Assembly: GCA_030765065.1 (NCBI GenBank)
Contig: CM060979.1
Coordinates: 14,909,001 to 14,973,000, forward strand
Source of the DNA: Deroplatys truncata
Taxonomy: Eukaryota; Arthropoda; Insecta; Mantodea; Mantidae
Reading direction: 5' to 3'
Length of the DNA stretch: 64,000 nucleotides
Shown: piece by piece, positions 21,150-32,284 of the stretch
How positions within the stretch are numbered: position 1 is the stretch's first letter
Layout of the letters: every line of letters starts with the position of its first letter
The notes under the pieces: model-generated
Databases searched by the model: none
What the model saw: only the letters and a program-made list of their open reading frames with translations
What the model was told of the DNA's origin: nothing
Program-made: the position numbers and the translations under genes

Positions 21150-21715
21150 ACTCGTTAGAGCCAATTTTCCAAAAGTAAAAACAAATATAGAATTTTTTCC
21201 CATGCAGAGGGTATTTGGAACCGACGAATTTTCTTGAAAATCTTCATGACGTAACCTTGGAAGAGAACTTAAATGTCAAGTTTGGTATTTAATCCATTTT
21301 TCGTTTTTGGGTTATGAAACTTTTATCTATATTTCCGGTGAAATCTCGATTCAGAATTTTGGGTAGAATACAAATACTACCGAGTGGGTTGTCTGTGGCC
21401 CGCATTCGAGAGGTCTCGGGTTCAAATTCCCGGGAACGAACAATCTGACCGAAGGTTTTTTTTATGGTTTTCCTCGGTCGCTAGGTGAGTGTTGGGTTGG
21501 ATAATTTGATCCACAAATCATCCCATTCATCACTACATTTAATTTCCTTCTTCTCCACCGCCATACCAGACATCACCCACCCTGGATATGATATGATCCA
21601 GAGTTCGCTTGCTCCTCGACAGGCTACTGACTCTAAGTGCTACAAAGAGGAGGATAGACAGTTAAAGAAGGATGCAAATACTTCCTCTGTTTACTATAGA
21701 TAAGTAATAGAGAAA
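21150..21715 (+). repeat. DR1 right-half copy split by a SINE
   Basis: The 21150-21378 part runs to GGGTAGAATACAAATACT. The copy resumes at 21674 with ACTTCCTCTGTTTACTATAG and AGAGAAAATAATAAA. The gap is exactly filled by the SINE at 21379-21673. Confidence 0.65.
21379..21673 (+). mobile_element. tRNA-derived SINE (SINE-A) with one tail unit
   Basis: The head is tRNA-like with a B-box GGGTTCAAATTCCC (about 21419). A body block TTTTCCTCGGTCGCTAGG and a tail with CACCCTGGATATGATATGAT, then GCTTGCTCCTCGACAGG follow. The element is flanked by AAATACT on both sides (21372 and 21675), a short target-site duplication. The tail holds a single copy of the segment that is tandemly amplified at 58820-60310. 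RNA polymerase III transcription would be expected from the head. Confidence 0.72.
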
Positions 21716-21879
21716 ATAATAAACCGAAATTTTGGAAATATGTCATAAAAGTATTATATTCTACCCTGGAGGCATAAAGTTCTCAGCGCTATCACCGGTG
21801 TAACCTTGCGCAGTGCTCGTAACGCGGCCAGGGGATTAATCTTTCACTGAAAGTCTACATAGAACAGATAATAATTAAA

Positions 21880-22095
21880 TACTGTTTCCTGCAAACGCGA
21901 GAAGGAGATGAAAATCACAGGTCTTGAAAATAAAGAAGTAGTCAACAATTTGGACCATTAATAGCGGATATCTCGGAAATGGCTTATGCCACAAAAAAAC
22001 CCTATTTGACATAAATTGTGTGTTTTAAAGAGATCTATATTTTTGTGTAGTACGTTTCCGCCTATCGTTTACCTGTTATACAAGATTATTCAAAG
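21880..22095 (+). repeat. DR1 internal fragment, older subfamily
   Basis: It contains the GGATATCTCGGAAATGGC, GTGTGTTTTAAAGAGATC and TAGTACGTTTCCGCC blocks; both ends are missing. Confidence 0.6.
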
Positions 22096-22621
22096 CAACA
22101 TGCCACTCTCCAAGGCTGGCCATCCTCAAGGTTCCGCATCACGATTTCCAAAATTTTCTAAAGTAAGTATGAAATATGTAAGAAATGGAAGCTACACTGG
22201 AGTTCCACATCCAATAGTAAACTAATCGCCTTAAGCCCCAATCCTAGTTTCTATTACCCAATAAAACATATAATTCGTCATGACCAGGTACTTCTCACAA
22301 GGTTACGTATCGGGCATACTGCTATTACCCATTCATATCTCCTTGGAAAGGATCATCAGTCTACATGTTACTCCATTCTCACAGTTCAACATATAGTTGC
22401 AGTGTGCCCTTTCTACGATGTGGTGTTGCTGCTAACCTCTCGGTGGCCTTGAATGATCCAACTGTCTGTCATAACATGGTAAAGTTTTTAAAAGAAATAA
22501 AATTATATAATGTTCTATATTCAATGTAATTTGTTTCAAAATATTGTAATGATTAAAATTTATTGTAGTAGCATTATGGCTTTAATGTTAAAGCTACAAT
22601 AATAATTTTTTTTTAAAAAAA
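22096..22621. other. unassigned stretch
   Basis: No recognisable gene or element. The right end is very AT-rich and ends in an A-run that is the left flank of the next DR1 copy. Confidence 0.4.
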
Positions 22622-23376
22622 TGTGATGTGATACACTCACATGACTTTCTCTACTCTTGTACAAACTATTTTTGAAAACGCTTATTCTCCATATGCTTCA
22701 TGTTAATCGAGATGTTAATCTTATTGCTAATTTTCTTGTAGATGCAAGGGGAATTGGTAGGCTTTAAGCGATAGTCAAATGTTTTAAGAGCTGGTTACTA
22801 TGTGGAGTATTCCATTCTCTTTGCATTACCAGGACAAACAAAATGAATAACGAATTTCCATTTGAGAAAAAGTATAAGTATTGGAAAATTCAAACAAGTA
22901 ACAAGGAATATCTCGGAAATGGTTCACTCAACAAAAACAAAAAGTATATGACATAAATTGTGTATTTTAACGCAATCTACATTTTTTGTGTAGTAAAATT
23001 TTGTATATCTCTTATGGTTTACTAGTTATGCAAAAGTCGTTCAAAATGAAGAATACTTTTGGAGACATTCCCAGAAAATTCAAGATGTACATTTCATTTG
23101 TCATGAAAATATCTTAAACATACGAGAAAATTAAAATTTTCGAAAAATGTTCCATGTAAAGGGTAATCTGGGGTGGGGAGAGTTTCTTGAAAACCTTCTT
23201 GTCGCATCTCTGGAAGATACTGAACCTAAATACCAAGTTTGGTGTTGATCCGACTGTTCGTTTCTGAGTTGTGCTGTTCACAGACACACACACGGACATG
23301 TTTCCAAAAATCTCGGTATCCAATTCTTGGGTGGAGTGCAATTCTTCCCCTACTTACTATACGTAGTAGAGAAAGT
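22622..23376 (+). repeat. DR1 copy, younger subfamily
   Basis: It runs from TGTGATGTGATACACTCAC, through GATGCAAGGGGAATTGGTAG and CCAGGAC-type blocks, to CGTAGTAGAGAAAGTAAAAA. The microsatellite position holds ACACACACAC. The right part has a short deletion next to the GGTATC block. Confidence 0.78.
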
Positions 23377-23505
23377 AAAAATTAAAGAATATAAAATTAA
23401 GTGGATAGGTCATCTTCAAAGAGTGAATACAGAAAGACTACTATTCGATTTTAAGAACTATAAACCAAAAGGGAAAACTGCTGCAGACAGAAATGTCTAA
23501 TTCAC
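23377..23505 (+). pseudogene. LINE ORF2 C-terminal scrap
   Basis: The frame reads KEYKIKWIGHLQRVNTERLL, then NYKPKGKTAADRN. This matches the IRWFGHLxRM...YxPxGxRxxGR end of RTE-like LINE proteins, the same region as at 18.7 kb. Only about 40 codons remain. Confidence 0.5.
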
Positions 23506-24115
23506 GAAGGAAGTAGAAATAGAAGTACTGTATTCCAAGATTCTTAATTAAAATAATGTAATTAATTGAAGCTTCACCCCCTTTAGTTTAAATTTTTCAA
23601 TATTAGGATGAAGCAAGAAGAATTTTTATATGGACAGAGTTAAAGCTGCAATTAGACCCCCTCGTTGGGAGACTCTCGACTCTGCTAGTAATGACATTTA
23701 AGCTGCAGACATGAAGGTGGGCAAGAAATCGTCAATATCCGTTTTTCAACCCTGCCAAAGGAGCGAAGACCGGAAAACCAACGATCACGTGGCAAAATTC
23801 TTTTTTCTGCCATCCCCCTTTTCCTTATCATTACATATTTCCTGCACATTACAGTTTTCATTTCCTCTCCACCTTGCTTACTCACATTTCTTATTTGTAA
23901 ATTTTATTTCTAGAGGGTCTTCCTGCCCCACGAAACTTCATTACTGGCAGCAGGAGCGATAACAGGGGAGTATAACATGTCTGAGGTTACAGTCACCAGC
24001 TGTCTGGTAATCTTCAGCAGACAGGCTTCTACTCCTGGGTCGTCACGTTTACCATTTTAATAACGAACAACAGTGACCTCGATACACCGTGTGTGTCTGC
24101 TAACTGCATAATCCA
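23506..24115. other. unassigned stretch
   Basis: No repeat match in the window and no domain in the 83-codon frame at 23711-23962. Confidence 0.4.
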
Positions 24116-24256
24116 TGTCGAATAAATACCAAACTTGGTATTTTCAAGAAAACTCCCCATCCCCAAGCTACACTTTACATGGAAGACTTTTTAAAACTTT
24201 CGATTTCCTCAAAAACAGCTCTAACCATTTTGATTAATATACCGTATGTCAATAGT
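24116..24256 (-). repeat. DR1 internal fragment
   Basis: It contains the TACCAAACTTGGTATTTTCA (with a deletion of the next block), ACTCCCCATCCCC and ACATGGAA-type blocks. It stops where the inverted-repeat element at 24257 begins. Confidence 0.6.
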
Positions 24257-24554
24257 TATTTATGCTCGACCAAGCCAAAATGTAGTATTTATACGACTGG
24301 TAGCAGTACTTTAATGGGCCTCATTAAAGCATTGGTATTCGACCAATCAGAAAAGGCCACGTAACATTGTGAAAGCGCAAGTATCGATTATTCTGCGTAG
24401 CACGTCTCACAACGCTAGCAACTTTGACACAGGTGCTACAAGGTCATTGCATTGTAACTATAGATAAAGGAATAACAATTGTAACATATCACTCAAACCA
24501 GAAACGAATACTTATGAAGCCTTTAATTTAGATACATGGTCGAGCATAAACAGT
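24257..24554. mobile_element. small inverted-repeat element (MITE-like)
   Basis: The outer arms TTTATGCTCGACCA (24260) and TGGTCGAGCATAAA (24538) are perfect inverses about 290 bp apart. No coding is seen. The family is not identified. Confidence 0.5.
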
Positions 24555-24654
24555 CGTATGAAACTTGACTATAATGGTCGCTTATCTTCGCTCGCTCGGT
24601 TAATAATAATACTCGCGTTTTAATTACTAACCTTATAGTCCTGTTGCTTAATAT

Positions 24655-24773
24655 ACTATTATGCAACGATCCTATAATGGGGGCTATTAAGACGCACGTT
24701 GGCTCGCGTCGAAAACTTCACGAGCGTCTTAATAGACATTATGAGAGTTGCATACAATAGTTTTTCTATGAAA
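24655..24773. repeat. fold-back (long hairpin) element
   Basis: The left arm has ACTATTATGCAACGATC, CTATAATGG and CTATTAAGACGCACG. The right arm, read in reverse complement, has ACTATTGTATGCAACTC, CATAATG and TATTAAGACGCTCG. Arms of about 48 bp are separated by a short spacer, enough to form a long imperfect hairpin. Confidence 0.55.
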
Positions 24774-24874
24774 TTTAGATATAAAATAGACATTTCATAT
24801 TTAGATGCATACCAAACAAAATAAAAACATGATAAATCAATTTCTCAATACGTATTCTAGATGCGCTTCGATAA

Positions 24875-25140
24875 CAAGTGAATATCGATTCAAAGTCGCA
24901 GGTATTGATGCAGGTGGCGACATTACAACTTTAAAACGCCACAGTGGTTGTAAATCCAAGGTTATATAGCTGAATCTCTTGAAAATAAACTAAAGATCTC
25001 AAATGCAATACTAAAGTCCACAGAAAATAAAAACACTCAAACAAATACAAATTCACCATGTAGTTCAACTAAGTTTCATAAGGGATCATTACCAGAAATT
25101 ACCTTTGCAAATTGCAACATACAAAAATTGTATATTAACA
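24875..25140 (+). pseudogene. Crypton-like tyrosine recombinase C-terminal fragment
   Basis: The frame reads FKVAGIDAGGDITTLKRHSG, then CKSKVI and a stop, and after a small shift AESLENKLKISNAILKS. Crypton-type tyrosine recombinases of animals carry DAGGDLxTLKRHGGWKSSTVAEGYIE at this place; the His of KRH is one of the catalytic residues. The downstream catalytic Tyr region is damaged here. A mariner inserted at 25150 cuts the remnant. Confidence 0.55.
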
Positions 25141-25149
25141 AGGTAGATA

Positions 25150-26388
25150 CGAGGGTCACTATTTATATTTTGAGCCTAATAATTAAAACATCGTAATTTC
25201 TGATTGAAAACTGCTTTATTGTTCTCCTTTATGATCAATACACTTTTGCATCCGTTTGAACCATTTGTCAAAGCATTTATTCCAGTCTTCTTGAGACACC
25301 TACAAAACATAGTTTTTGAAGGCATCAATGCCTTGTTCTGCCAACGAAAATCGTCGTCCATGCAATTTATTCTTGATGTTTTGGAACAAAAAGAAGTCAT
25401 TCGGTGCCAAATCAGGACTGTATGGTGGATGACCCATCAATTCGATTTTTTGAATCTTGAAATACTCTGTTGTTAGACGAGATGTGTGTGCGCTCGCATT
25501 GGCTTGATGAAGAACGATCCTACGGTTCTTGTTGGTTTTCCTTACTTCACCGAAGACTTCCGGCAAACAAATGGTTGTGTACCATTCGGCATTGACCGTT
25601 TTACGTTCCTCTAAAGGCACTGTTGCCACATCGCCAGTTTTGCTGAAAAAGCAGGCGACCATTTGCTTCCAAGTGCTTCGAGTGCGAACAACTTTTGTTG
25701 GATTTGCTTCATCTTGAAACACCCATACAGTCGACTGCTGTTTAGGTTCTGGCTTTACATTGTTTTGAGGCACCGCCATTGTATTTCTTGAGCATTTTTG
25801 TACACCGATCGACACGAGCATCTTTTTGAAATTGCATCAAATTATGTGATATCCAACAAAAGCAAACCTTTTTCATGGTTAAATAATCCTGCAATATTTT
25901 ATATATGCTGGTGGAACTAATGCCTAGGGTTGCCTCAATCTCACAATATGTCGCATGACGATCTTTCATTATTAGTTTTTGCACAGCATCAATGTTTTCT
26001 TCCACAGCAACTGATTTTGGACGACCTTCACGAACTTCATCATTGAGCGAACGGCAGCCACGATTAAATTCGTTATACCAGCGTTTCACAGTGGCAAAGG
26101 ATGGAGTTTCGTCGCCAAATGTGGAAGTTAGTTGATCGATGCACTCTTGTCTTGATAATCCACGTCGAAAGTTTTGATAAATCATTGCACGAACATTTTC
26201 ACGAGTTAATTCCATGTTTTTGTTGACACACAATTTTCAAGTTAGTGTAAACAAAACAAATGACGCTCTATTGACAAAATGTTTGAAGTAGATTATGGTG
26301 AAAAATGTCAAACTGTCCATTAGAAACGTCAGATGGCACCTTCATAATTCAGGGTTGCCAAGGCTCAAAATATAAATAGTGCCCCTCG
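25150..26388 (-). mobile_element. mariner lineage 1, copy a
   Basis: It has inverted ends CGAGGGTCACTATTTATATT (25150) and the inverse of CGAGGGGCACTATTTATATT (26388), flanked by TA. It is the same family as 36040-37329, 55743-57020 and 63929-64000. It is inserted in the Crypton-like remnant. Confidence 0.88.
25212..26215 (-). pseudogene. mariner transposase, catalytic deletion
   Basis: The start codon lies at 26215 on the minus strand (MELTRENVRAMIYQNFRRGL). The N-terminal HTH region is intact through ATYCEIEATLGISSTSIYKI. Compared with the 36-kb copy, about 41 bases are missing near 25765, removing the GDESWIYAY block with the first catalytic Asp and shifting the frame. Downstream, the second Asp of VLHQANASAH is changed to Ala, while SPDLAPNDFFLF keeps the third. 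A stop interrupts the frame near 25300, before the last 35 or so residues. Confidence 0.88.
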
Positions 26389-26390
26389 TA

Positions 26391-26984
26391 ACGGTTATAT
26401 TTTGCGTTTTTAAAGTCTTTGTTACTAAACGTTTGTAAAATGTGAACAGTGATTTATTAGAATGTCATTGTAGAGAATGAAAACAGTGGAGTAAATTAAT
26501 AGAAATTCATTTTATTGAATAAACTTTTTTTCAGTGGCTTTGAGTAGGACAGTGCGCAAGCGCGGAAATCTGTATCGAAATGAAGTCCGGCAAATGAACA
26601 CATTTAAGTATAGAAGCCGAGAAAGTTATATTTATGACAAATTAACTGTATATCTGGAAATAACCTCTCAATGACTCTGTTTATTATTGTAGTCGCTTTA
26701 ACTACATGGTCATATCGCGACCGAGCTGTTACTGGGTAACTCTTAGATCTACGTGTGGTAAACAGTTAGGTCTCATCCCTGTAGCCACTCGCTTCATCAC
26801 GTGTCCACAGAGACCCTGGTGCATAGCAACTGGATGTTCTGCTTCGTGTCGTGCAGATGGCATTAGGATGCCGTCCAGTCTACCTGCTTTGATTGTCTGT
26901 AGATAGATGGCAGAGCATTCGCTAATACTACCCATTTTTCATGTTTTACTATTGTTTTTTAGACTTAAGGTGTAACTTTGGGTC
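26391..26984. other. unassigned stretch
   Basis: No gene or element recognised. Overlapping frames at 26706-26935 on both strands show no family resemblance. Confidence 0.4.
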
Positions 26985-27135
26985 GTGGTAGTGGATATCC
27001 AATCCGGTATTTACCTTAGCGACTGAGCGAAACCACAAAGAATCTCAGTTAGATTAGTCGACCCACGGGATTTGAACCCGGGATCTCCCGAATGTGAGCC
27101 ACAGACGTTACCGCCTGAGCCATTCCGCTTGGTAG
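26985..27135 (-). mobile_element. SINE-A, head and body
   Basis: On the minus strand there is a tRNA-like head with A-box-like GGCTCAGGCGGTAAC and B-box GGGTTCAAATCCC (27064-27085), followed by a GGTTTCGCTCAGTCGCTAAGG block equivalent to TTTTCCTCGGTCGCTAGG in the 21-kb copy. The tail is short and lacks the CTGGAT unit. Confidence 0.65.
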
Positions 27136-27239
27136 AAGGTTTTCGTTAAATCACATCATGTCAAATACATTGTTGTATCATTAAACATTTCCGAGATATT
27201 ATTTAGTATTGATTTGAATTGTTAAACCTATATTAATAT

Positions 27240-27970
27240 TATACAAAGAGAAAATTTGTATGTGTGTGTGTGTGTGTCTGTGTGTGTAGTCAACGCAGAT
27301 TTTGTTAGTTCTTTCATAAATTACTAAAATATTAAAAAGGATTTACAAAGCCCTTTGATTGAATACGAACACATTAGAGTTGTAAAAGAACACGCTTACG
27401 AATAAGGCCTTGAGCTTTAGTTGAGAACACAATGGAGAAGAAAATAGTTGTTACTTCACGGAATACAAATAGTTACTTCACTCCAAGAGTATAAAAACAA
27501 AAGTTGGCTACATTTTATTGCAAGGAATATACATAGATGGCCATGATGTAACATTACAACAAACAGAAGACAGAGTATAAAAAGCGACAATCGATAATGT
27601 GTTATATCTGCTTCTTTAATTGCCATTTATCAAATACTGCAGATGTTTGTGTAATGAAAGAATGTCAAAACCTCTGAATAACCGTTATTCTAATTTTATA
27701 GACGTATGTACTGAAGTTTCTGGATGACAGAACCTTCTACTAACCCTCATGTAAGAAAGTTCTGCTTTATTTTCTTTGTATTTGTGTTGTAATGAAGCTC
27801 GTTAGCAGGACATGATGAATCATTGTATACAGAGGGAAAACCGTTAACATTAGAAATCGATAGAGATATATTAACTGAAGGTTATTTTTCTCAATGGTCA
27901 AAGACTATGTGTCTTTTACGAAGAGGTTAACTTGGTGGTCTGGAAGTGCGGAATCCATGTTAAGGTTTCT
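27240..27970 (+). repeat. DR2 dispersed repeat, copy 2
   Basis: It matches 363-912 and 2138-2240 in reverse. It is uninterrupted at the point where Tc1-1 sits in copy 1 (about 27402), so it gives the empty site. A TG microsatellite lies at 27259-27288. Confidence 0.65.
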
Positions 27971-27989
27971 GCATTCTGTGAAAATTATG

Positions 27990-28684
27990 TTTACTCACAT
28001 GACTTTCTCTACTGTTGTACAAACTATTTTTACAAACGCTTAATGGTACGCTTTAAGCGATAGTCAAATGTTTTAAGAGCTGGCTGCTATGTGGAGCATT
28101 CCATTCTCTTTGTGTGTCCAGGACAAAAAAAAATAACGAATTTGAGAAAAAGTATAAAAAGGGAATAACAAGCAATATCTCGAAAATGGTTCACAAAATA
28201 AAAAAATACATATGACATAAATTGTGTATTTTAACGCGAACTACATTTTTTGTGTAGTGAAATTTTGTCTATCTCTTACGGTTTACCAGTTATGCAAAAG
28301 TCGTTCACAATGAAGAATACTTTTGGAGACATTCTCAGAAAATTCGAGATATACATTTCATTTGTCGTGAAAGTATCTTAAATATATGATATTTTAATAA
28401 AAATCGTTAGAGCCATTTTTGAGAAAATTAAAATTTTCGATAAATGTTCCATGTAAAGGGTAATCTGGGGTGAGGGAATTTTCTTGAAAACCTTCGCATC
28501 TCTGGAAGATACTGAACCTAAATACCAAGTTTGGTGTTTATCCGACACACGGACATGTTTCTAAAAATGCTTTTTTTGGATTCAGGGGGTCTCAAAACAT
28601 ATATTTCCGGTGAAATCTCGGTATCGAATTTTTGGGTGGAATACAATACTTCCCCTACTTACTATACGTAGTAGAGAAAGTAAG
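27990..28684 (+). repeat. DR1 copy, younger subfamily, shortened
   Basis: It starts at ACTCACATGACTTTCTCTAC and ends GTAGTAGAGAAAGTAA. It lacks the CATCTACTTCATG block near the left and the CA-microsatellite segment. Confidence 0.72.
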
Positions 28685-29086
28685 ACGGTACAAATGTTTA
28701 AAATTTAACCCACTCTAATTATCTAAATAACTACTCGGCCATTCAACCGATGATTGTTCCACCACCAAAAGGTACTTATAGGCTATGCAGCATTTGCAGA
28801 ACTTGGTTGACTAGAGGGGGGAGGGTAGGTAAGTCAGACGTACCTCCGATGTTTCACATAGTTTTGTCTGAATATCAGGGAATTCTTTATCCGTTTTTAG
28901 GAACACAACCCGCTTTACGAAATTACATTTATAAATGGTAAAGGGGAGCATTCAGTATAAAGATCCTGCAGATAATTGAATAATAATTTCATAAAGAAGG
29001 GCGAGGTAAATGAAATTAACCCTACACTAGAGTTTGGAAGGTTAACCGCGCATACCTTTCTCAACTGCAAATCGCTATTTGCTTTT
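28685..29086. other. unassigned stretch
   Basis: No repeat match. The open frame 28750-28941 (63 codons) contains CSICRTWLTRGGR and shows no recognisable family. Confidence 0.4.
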
Positions 29087-29807
29087 TAACTTTCTCTACA
29101 CGTATATATTAGAGGAGGTATGGCATTACATCCAAAAATTCTATATCGAGATTTCACTGAACGCACATGCTTCGAAACCTCCTGAGCACAAAAATGAATT
29201 TATGAATAAATACTGAACTTGGTATTTAAGTTCAGTATCTTCCAAATATGCGACATGCAGGTTTTCACTCCCAAACTACGAAGTTTTACATCGGACATTT
29301 TTGATTTGTTGAAAGCTGGCTCTAACAATTTTGATTAAACTACTATATATTAAAGATATTTATATAACAAATAAAATGTTCATCTTGAATTTTCTGGGAA
29401 TAACCTGTAAGGTCCTCTTTATTCGGAAGAAATTTTATAGATTCTTGTATAACTGGTAAAGGTTAGGGGATAGACGAAAACGTACTACACAAACATATAG
29501 ATCTCTTTATAACACACAATTTATTTCAAATAGCTTTTTTGTGGCATAAGCCATTTCCGAGATAACCGTTATTAATGGTTCGAACTGTTCATTACTTCGA
29601 TTTTCTTTCAACATTCAGTTATTTCTCGCGATGTCATGGAAACAGTATGGAATTTTAAGGCCAGCATATAGCGTCGAGTTGTTAAACATTTGACTATCGC
29701 TGTTCTCTTTGTATATAATAGGTTGGAAAATAATCTTTCTTACGAATAACTTATATACCCACTAATAAGCGATAGAGGAAAGAGAAATTCATAAGACATC
29801 AGATTCC
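29087..29807 (-). repeat. DR1 copy, older subfamily
   Basis: It runs from TTTAACTTTCTCTACACGTA to GAGGAAAGAGAAATTCATAA and ACATCAGA. The microsatellite region is deleted. It is followed by a C12 run. Confidence 0.72.
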
Positions 29808-29996
29808 CCCCCCCCCGGCGTCTTTTGTTGTTTATGCAAAGAGAACTTCAAGGCTATCACATAACGACTGACTTTGAAGCCATTTGACTATTGCTTTATT
29901 TTGTTTATTCTTCTTATACTGAAGTAGTATATTTGTTAGCCAGTTGGTAGTTGGAAGATGCTTCATGTTTATATGCCCCATGTATGGAAGCCAATT

Positions 29997-30864
29997 TGTC
30001 GCGGTCACTTCGTGTTATCTTATTGCTGGGCGCCTGTTATTGTTTTACTGTTTTGAATGTTGGGTTCATTGTCCTCCGGCTAGCTATTATTTCTCGGTCA
30101 AGCAAATCTCTTGAACAGGGTGTGTAAACGGAAAGAATTTGTTACTCAAAGATAACACTGATAAAAGAATTTGTTTTTACACTTTTATTACCGTCACAAT
30201 TAATTAAGTTCACATATTGACTGTTGATACACGCCCGACTGAAACTGTTATATTTTCTAATATCACTATAATCACTTATTTACTGCACATTATTAATTCG
30301 CGTGTTTCAATTTATTAATAACTTTACAACGCGAGAGATTTTGTAAAATTGCGCGACGTGTAACCCGCGAACGATTATGATGAACTAAGCGACGTTTAAC
30401 TTCTGAATTATTCTGTTGGACTCAGCGACGTGTAACGCGTGGATGATTTTGTTGAACTGGGCGATACTTGCCTCTGACTTTAGCTTTTTATACTCCCACA
30501 CCCCGATATGCCTAAAGATTATAACCGAGCTGCTATCGGTTAATAAAACGCGCCAACATTAGCGTCTATTTTTATATCCAATCAAAAATTACGAAAACAT
30601 ATGCTCTAAGGAAGATATTCCCGCCATTTCTAAGAAAAGCGCGCCAATCTGACGTCATTTGTTTGTCTCTTCTAATTAATATTCAACTCACCCCCTCGCT
30701 CATTGTTATCCGCTCCTATAGTCAGTTTCAGTGAGGCCGTGTAAACTTATTTCCTAACAATGCTTATAATTAACAAACATCTCAAATCATTGTCATACAA
30801 TAATACTTATTTACACTACAATCACTCTGGCATTTACATTATTGTGATACAAATTACTGCCACA
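29997..30864 (-). mobile_element. LTR-A copy 3
   Basis: In reverse complement it starts TGTGGCAGTAATTTGTAT and ends GACA before AATTGGCTTCCATACATGGG. It has two GGCGCG sites, a CCGATAGCAG block in place of the CCAAT box, GAGTATAAAAAGC, four post-TATA tandem units and an AATAAAAGTG poly-A signal. About 100 bp of leader follow (29890-29996). It is more diverged than copies 1 and 2 are from each other. Confidence 0.7.
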
Positions 30865-31914
30865 ATACCTACAACGAAATGAGTAAATTTGAGGTTTATC
30901 TGTATTAACAGGAATGAGATAAAACAATAAGCTTTTGTAGGTATAGTTTATACAAGAGTGAGTGGATAAAGTTATATGAATTGAAAGGGGATATATTATA
31001 CATATATAGGAATTGTAGGTACATATTAAAGGGGAACCATACATATAAGAATTGTACAGTAATAATTTAATTCACTAACATGTTAAAATATTCAACATCT
31101 AACATTCGTACAGAGCTGATTGTAAGAAACGGGCGAGCTAGCAACATTCCAAGAAAGCATAATCCTAAGTAGAGCGTACCTTTCACCAAGACAACACGCA
31201 GGGAACCGGTAACGGTACGGAGAAATAGAAAGAGACAGATAGAGAAAAGAAAGAGACGGAGATATGGAACTTGCTTCACAACGCTCCAACATGACGCTTA
31301 AGCGCACGGATCTGAAGAACCACATTCTCATACATGTTAAGGTAACGCGGTCTGAGGACCATTACGAAACGCAGAGGTGAGCGTCTCTAGGCTCCCGTAT
31401 ATAAGGGCAGCCAAGGCCTTAGAGCCCACTCTCTCTCTCTAACTGATCTTCAAGAATTCATGTCGACACAAGGTGCTACAAATGCACGTGGGTGTACAAG
31501 GGTGGGAGTGCGTGTGCAGATAGATAGGCTCCTGACTAATTTAAAGTGGTGGGATTATAATAATGGGAAAAGCTAGCCGCCCATAATTATTTCAATGGTG
31601 AATAAACTTCATTGATTAAGGGAAACTTGCAGTGTCTCATTTACTATAACCTGAGAATTAATAATTAGATATAGTTAGGAATGGAATACGCAACAACCGA
31701 CGAGCACCAATAGCGATGAAAAACACTGCAGAAGACCACAATAACCCCAGGACCGACGAATTCCCGCTACAGAATGCAACACATTGTTACAGTTTCCAAA
31801 ACAATTGTCATATATTAATTCTACTAATGCAGGCAATTTTATTCTCATCTGAAGGCGTACAGAGATTATACATTTGTCTGCTCGTTCAGATAATTCTTTA
31901 CTAGCCTTAAAGAT
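30865..31914. other. unassigned stretch with LTR-like signals
   Basis: No coding homology. TATATAAG at 31398 is followed by a CT-rich run (31430) and by GAATAAAC at 31600, the spacing of an LTR promoter and poly-A signal, but no second copy is present in the window to confirm ends. Confidence 0.3.
31398..31405 (+). promoter_or_regulatory. candidate TATA box of an LTR-like unit
   Basis: CCGTATATAAGGGCAGCC is a good TATA context, and a poly-A-type AATAAA lies 200 bp downstream. It is not supported by a second copy. Confidence 0.3.
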
Positions 31915-32260
31915 AGAGGTACGAGTCAATGGATGGGACCCCCGAAAACGGGGTAGAGCACCGCACGCAGGCCAGTCAGCTCCTTGTGGTTCTACCAGTG
32001 ACCCCCAGGAGGGAGGTATAAGGAGACAGACCCGAAGGGCGCAAGCACAGACGGGGTCCCTAACGTTTCCAGATGTAATGCATCCGCCGCTGCCAAAGCC
32101 CACCCGCTCGGAGGAGAGACATAACTGAGCAGACCCCGCAACGACGCCAGGGAAGAAACCTCTTAAAGTGCGCAAGACACCATCCAGTCGCAACCCTCCG
32201 AACACCGTCACCTGGTCCTACAACTCTGGAGGAGATGACAGGAAATATTGTGGGTACAGG
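31915..32260. repeat. GC-rich SINE-type module (module D), copy 1
   Basis: It shares several blocks with 62608-62945: AACGTTTCCAGAT, TAACTGAGCAG, CCGCAAC and GTCACCTGGTCCTACA. The far end (GGGTACAGGAAAT) also matches, and there module D joins a tRNA-like SINE head. The 178-codon minus-strand frame here (31675-32211) is an incidental translation. Confidence 0.6.
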
Positions 32261-32284
32261 AAATAAGATGGCATAAGACGAAGG

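Noticed and set aside
31675-32211. 178-codon minus-strand frame
   Set aside because: It spans the GC-rich SINE-type module and unique flank. The other copy of the module does not keep the frame.
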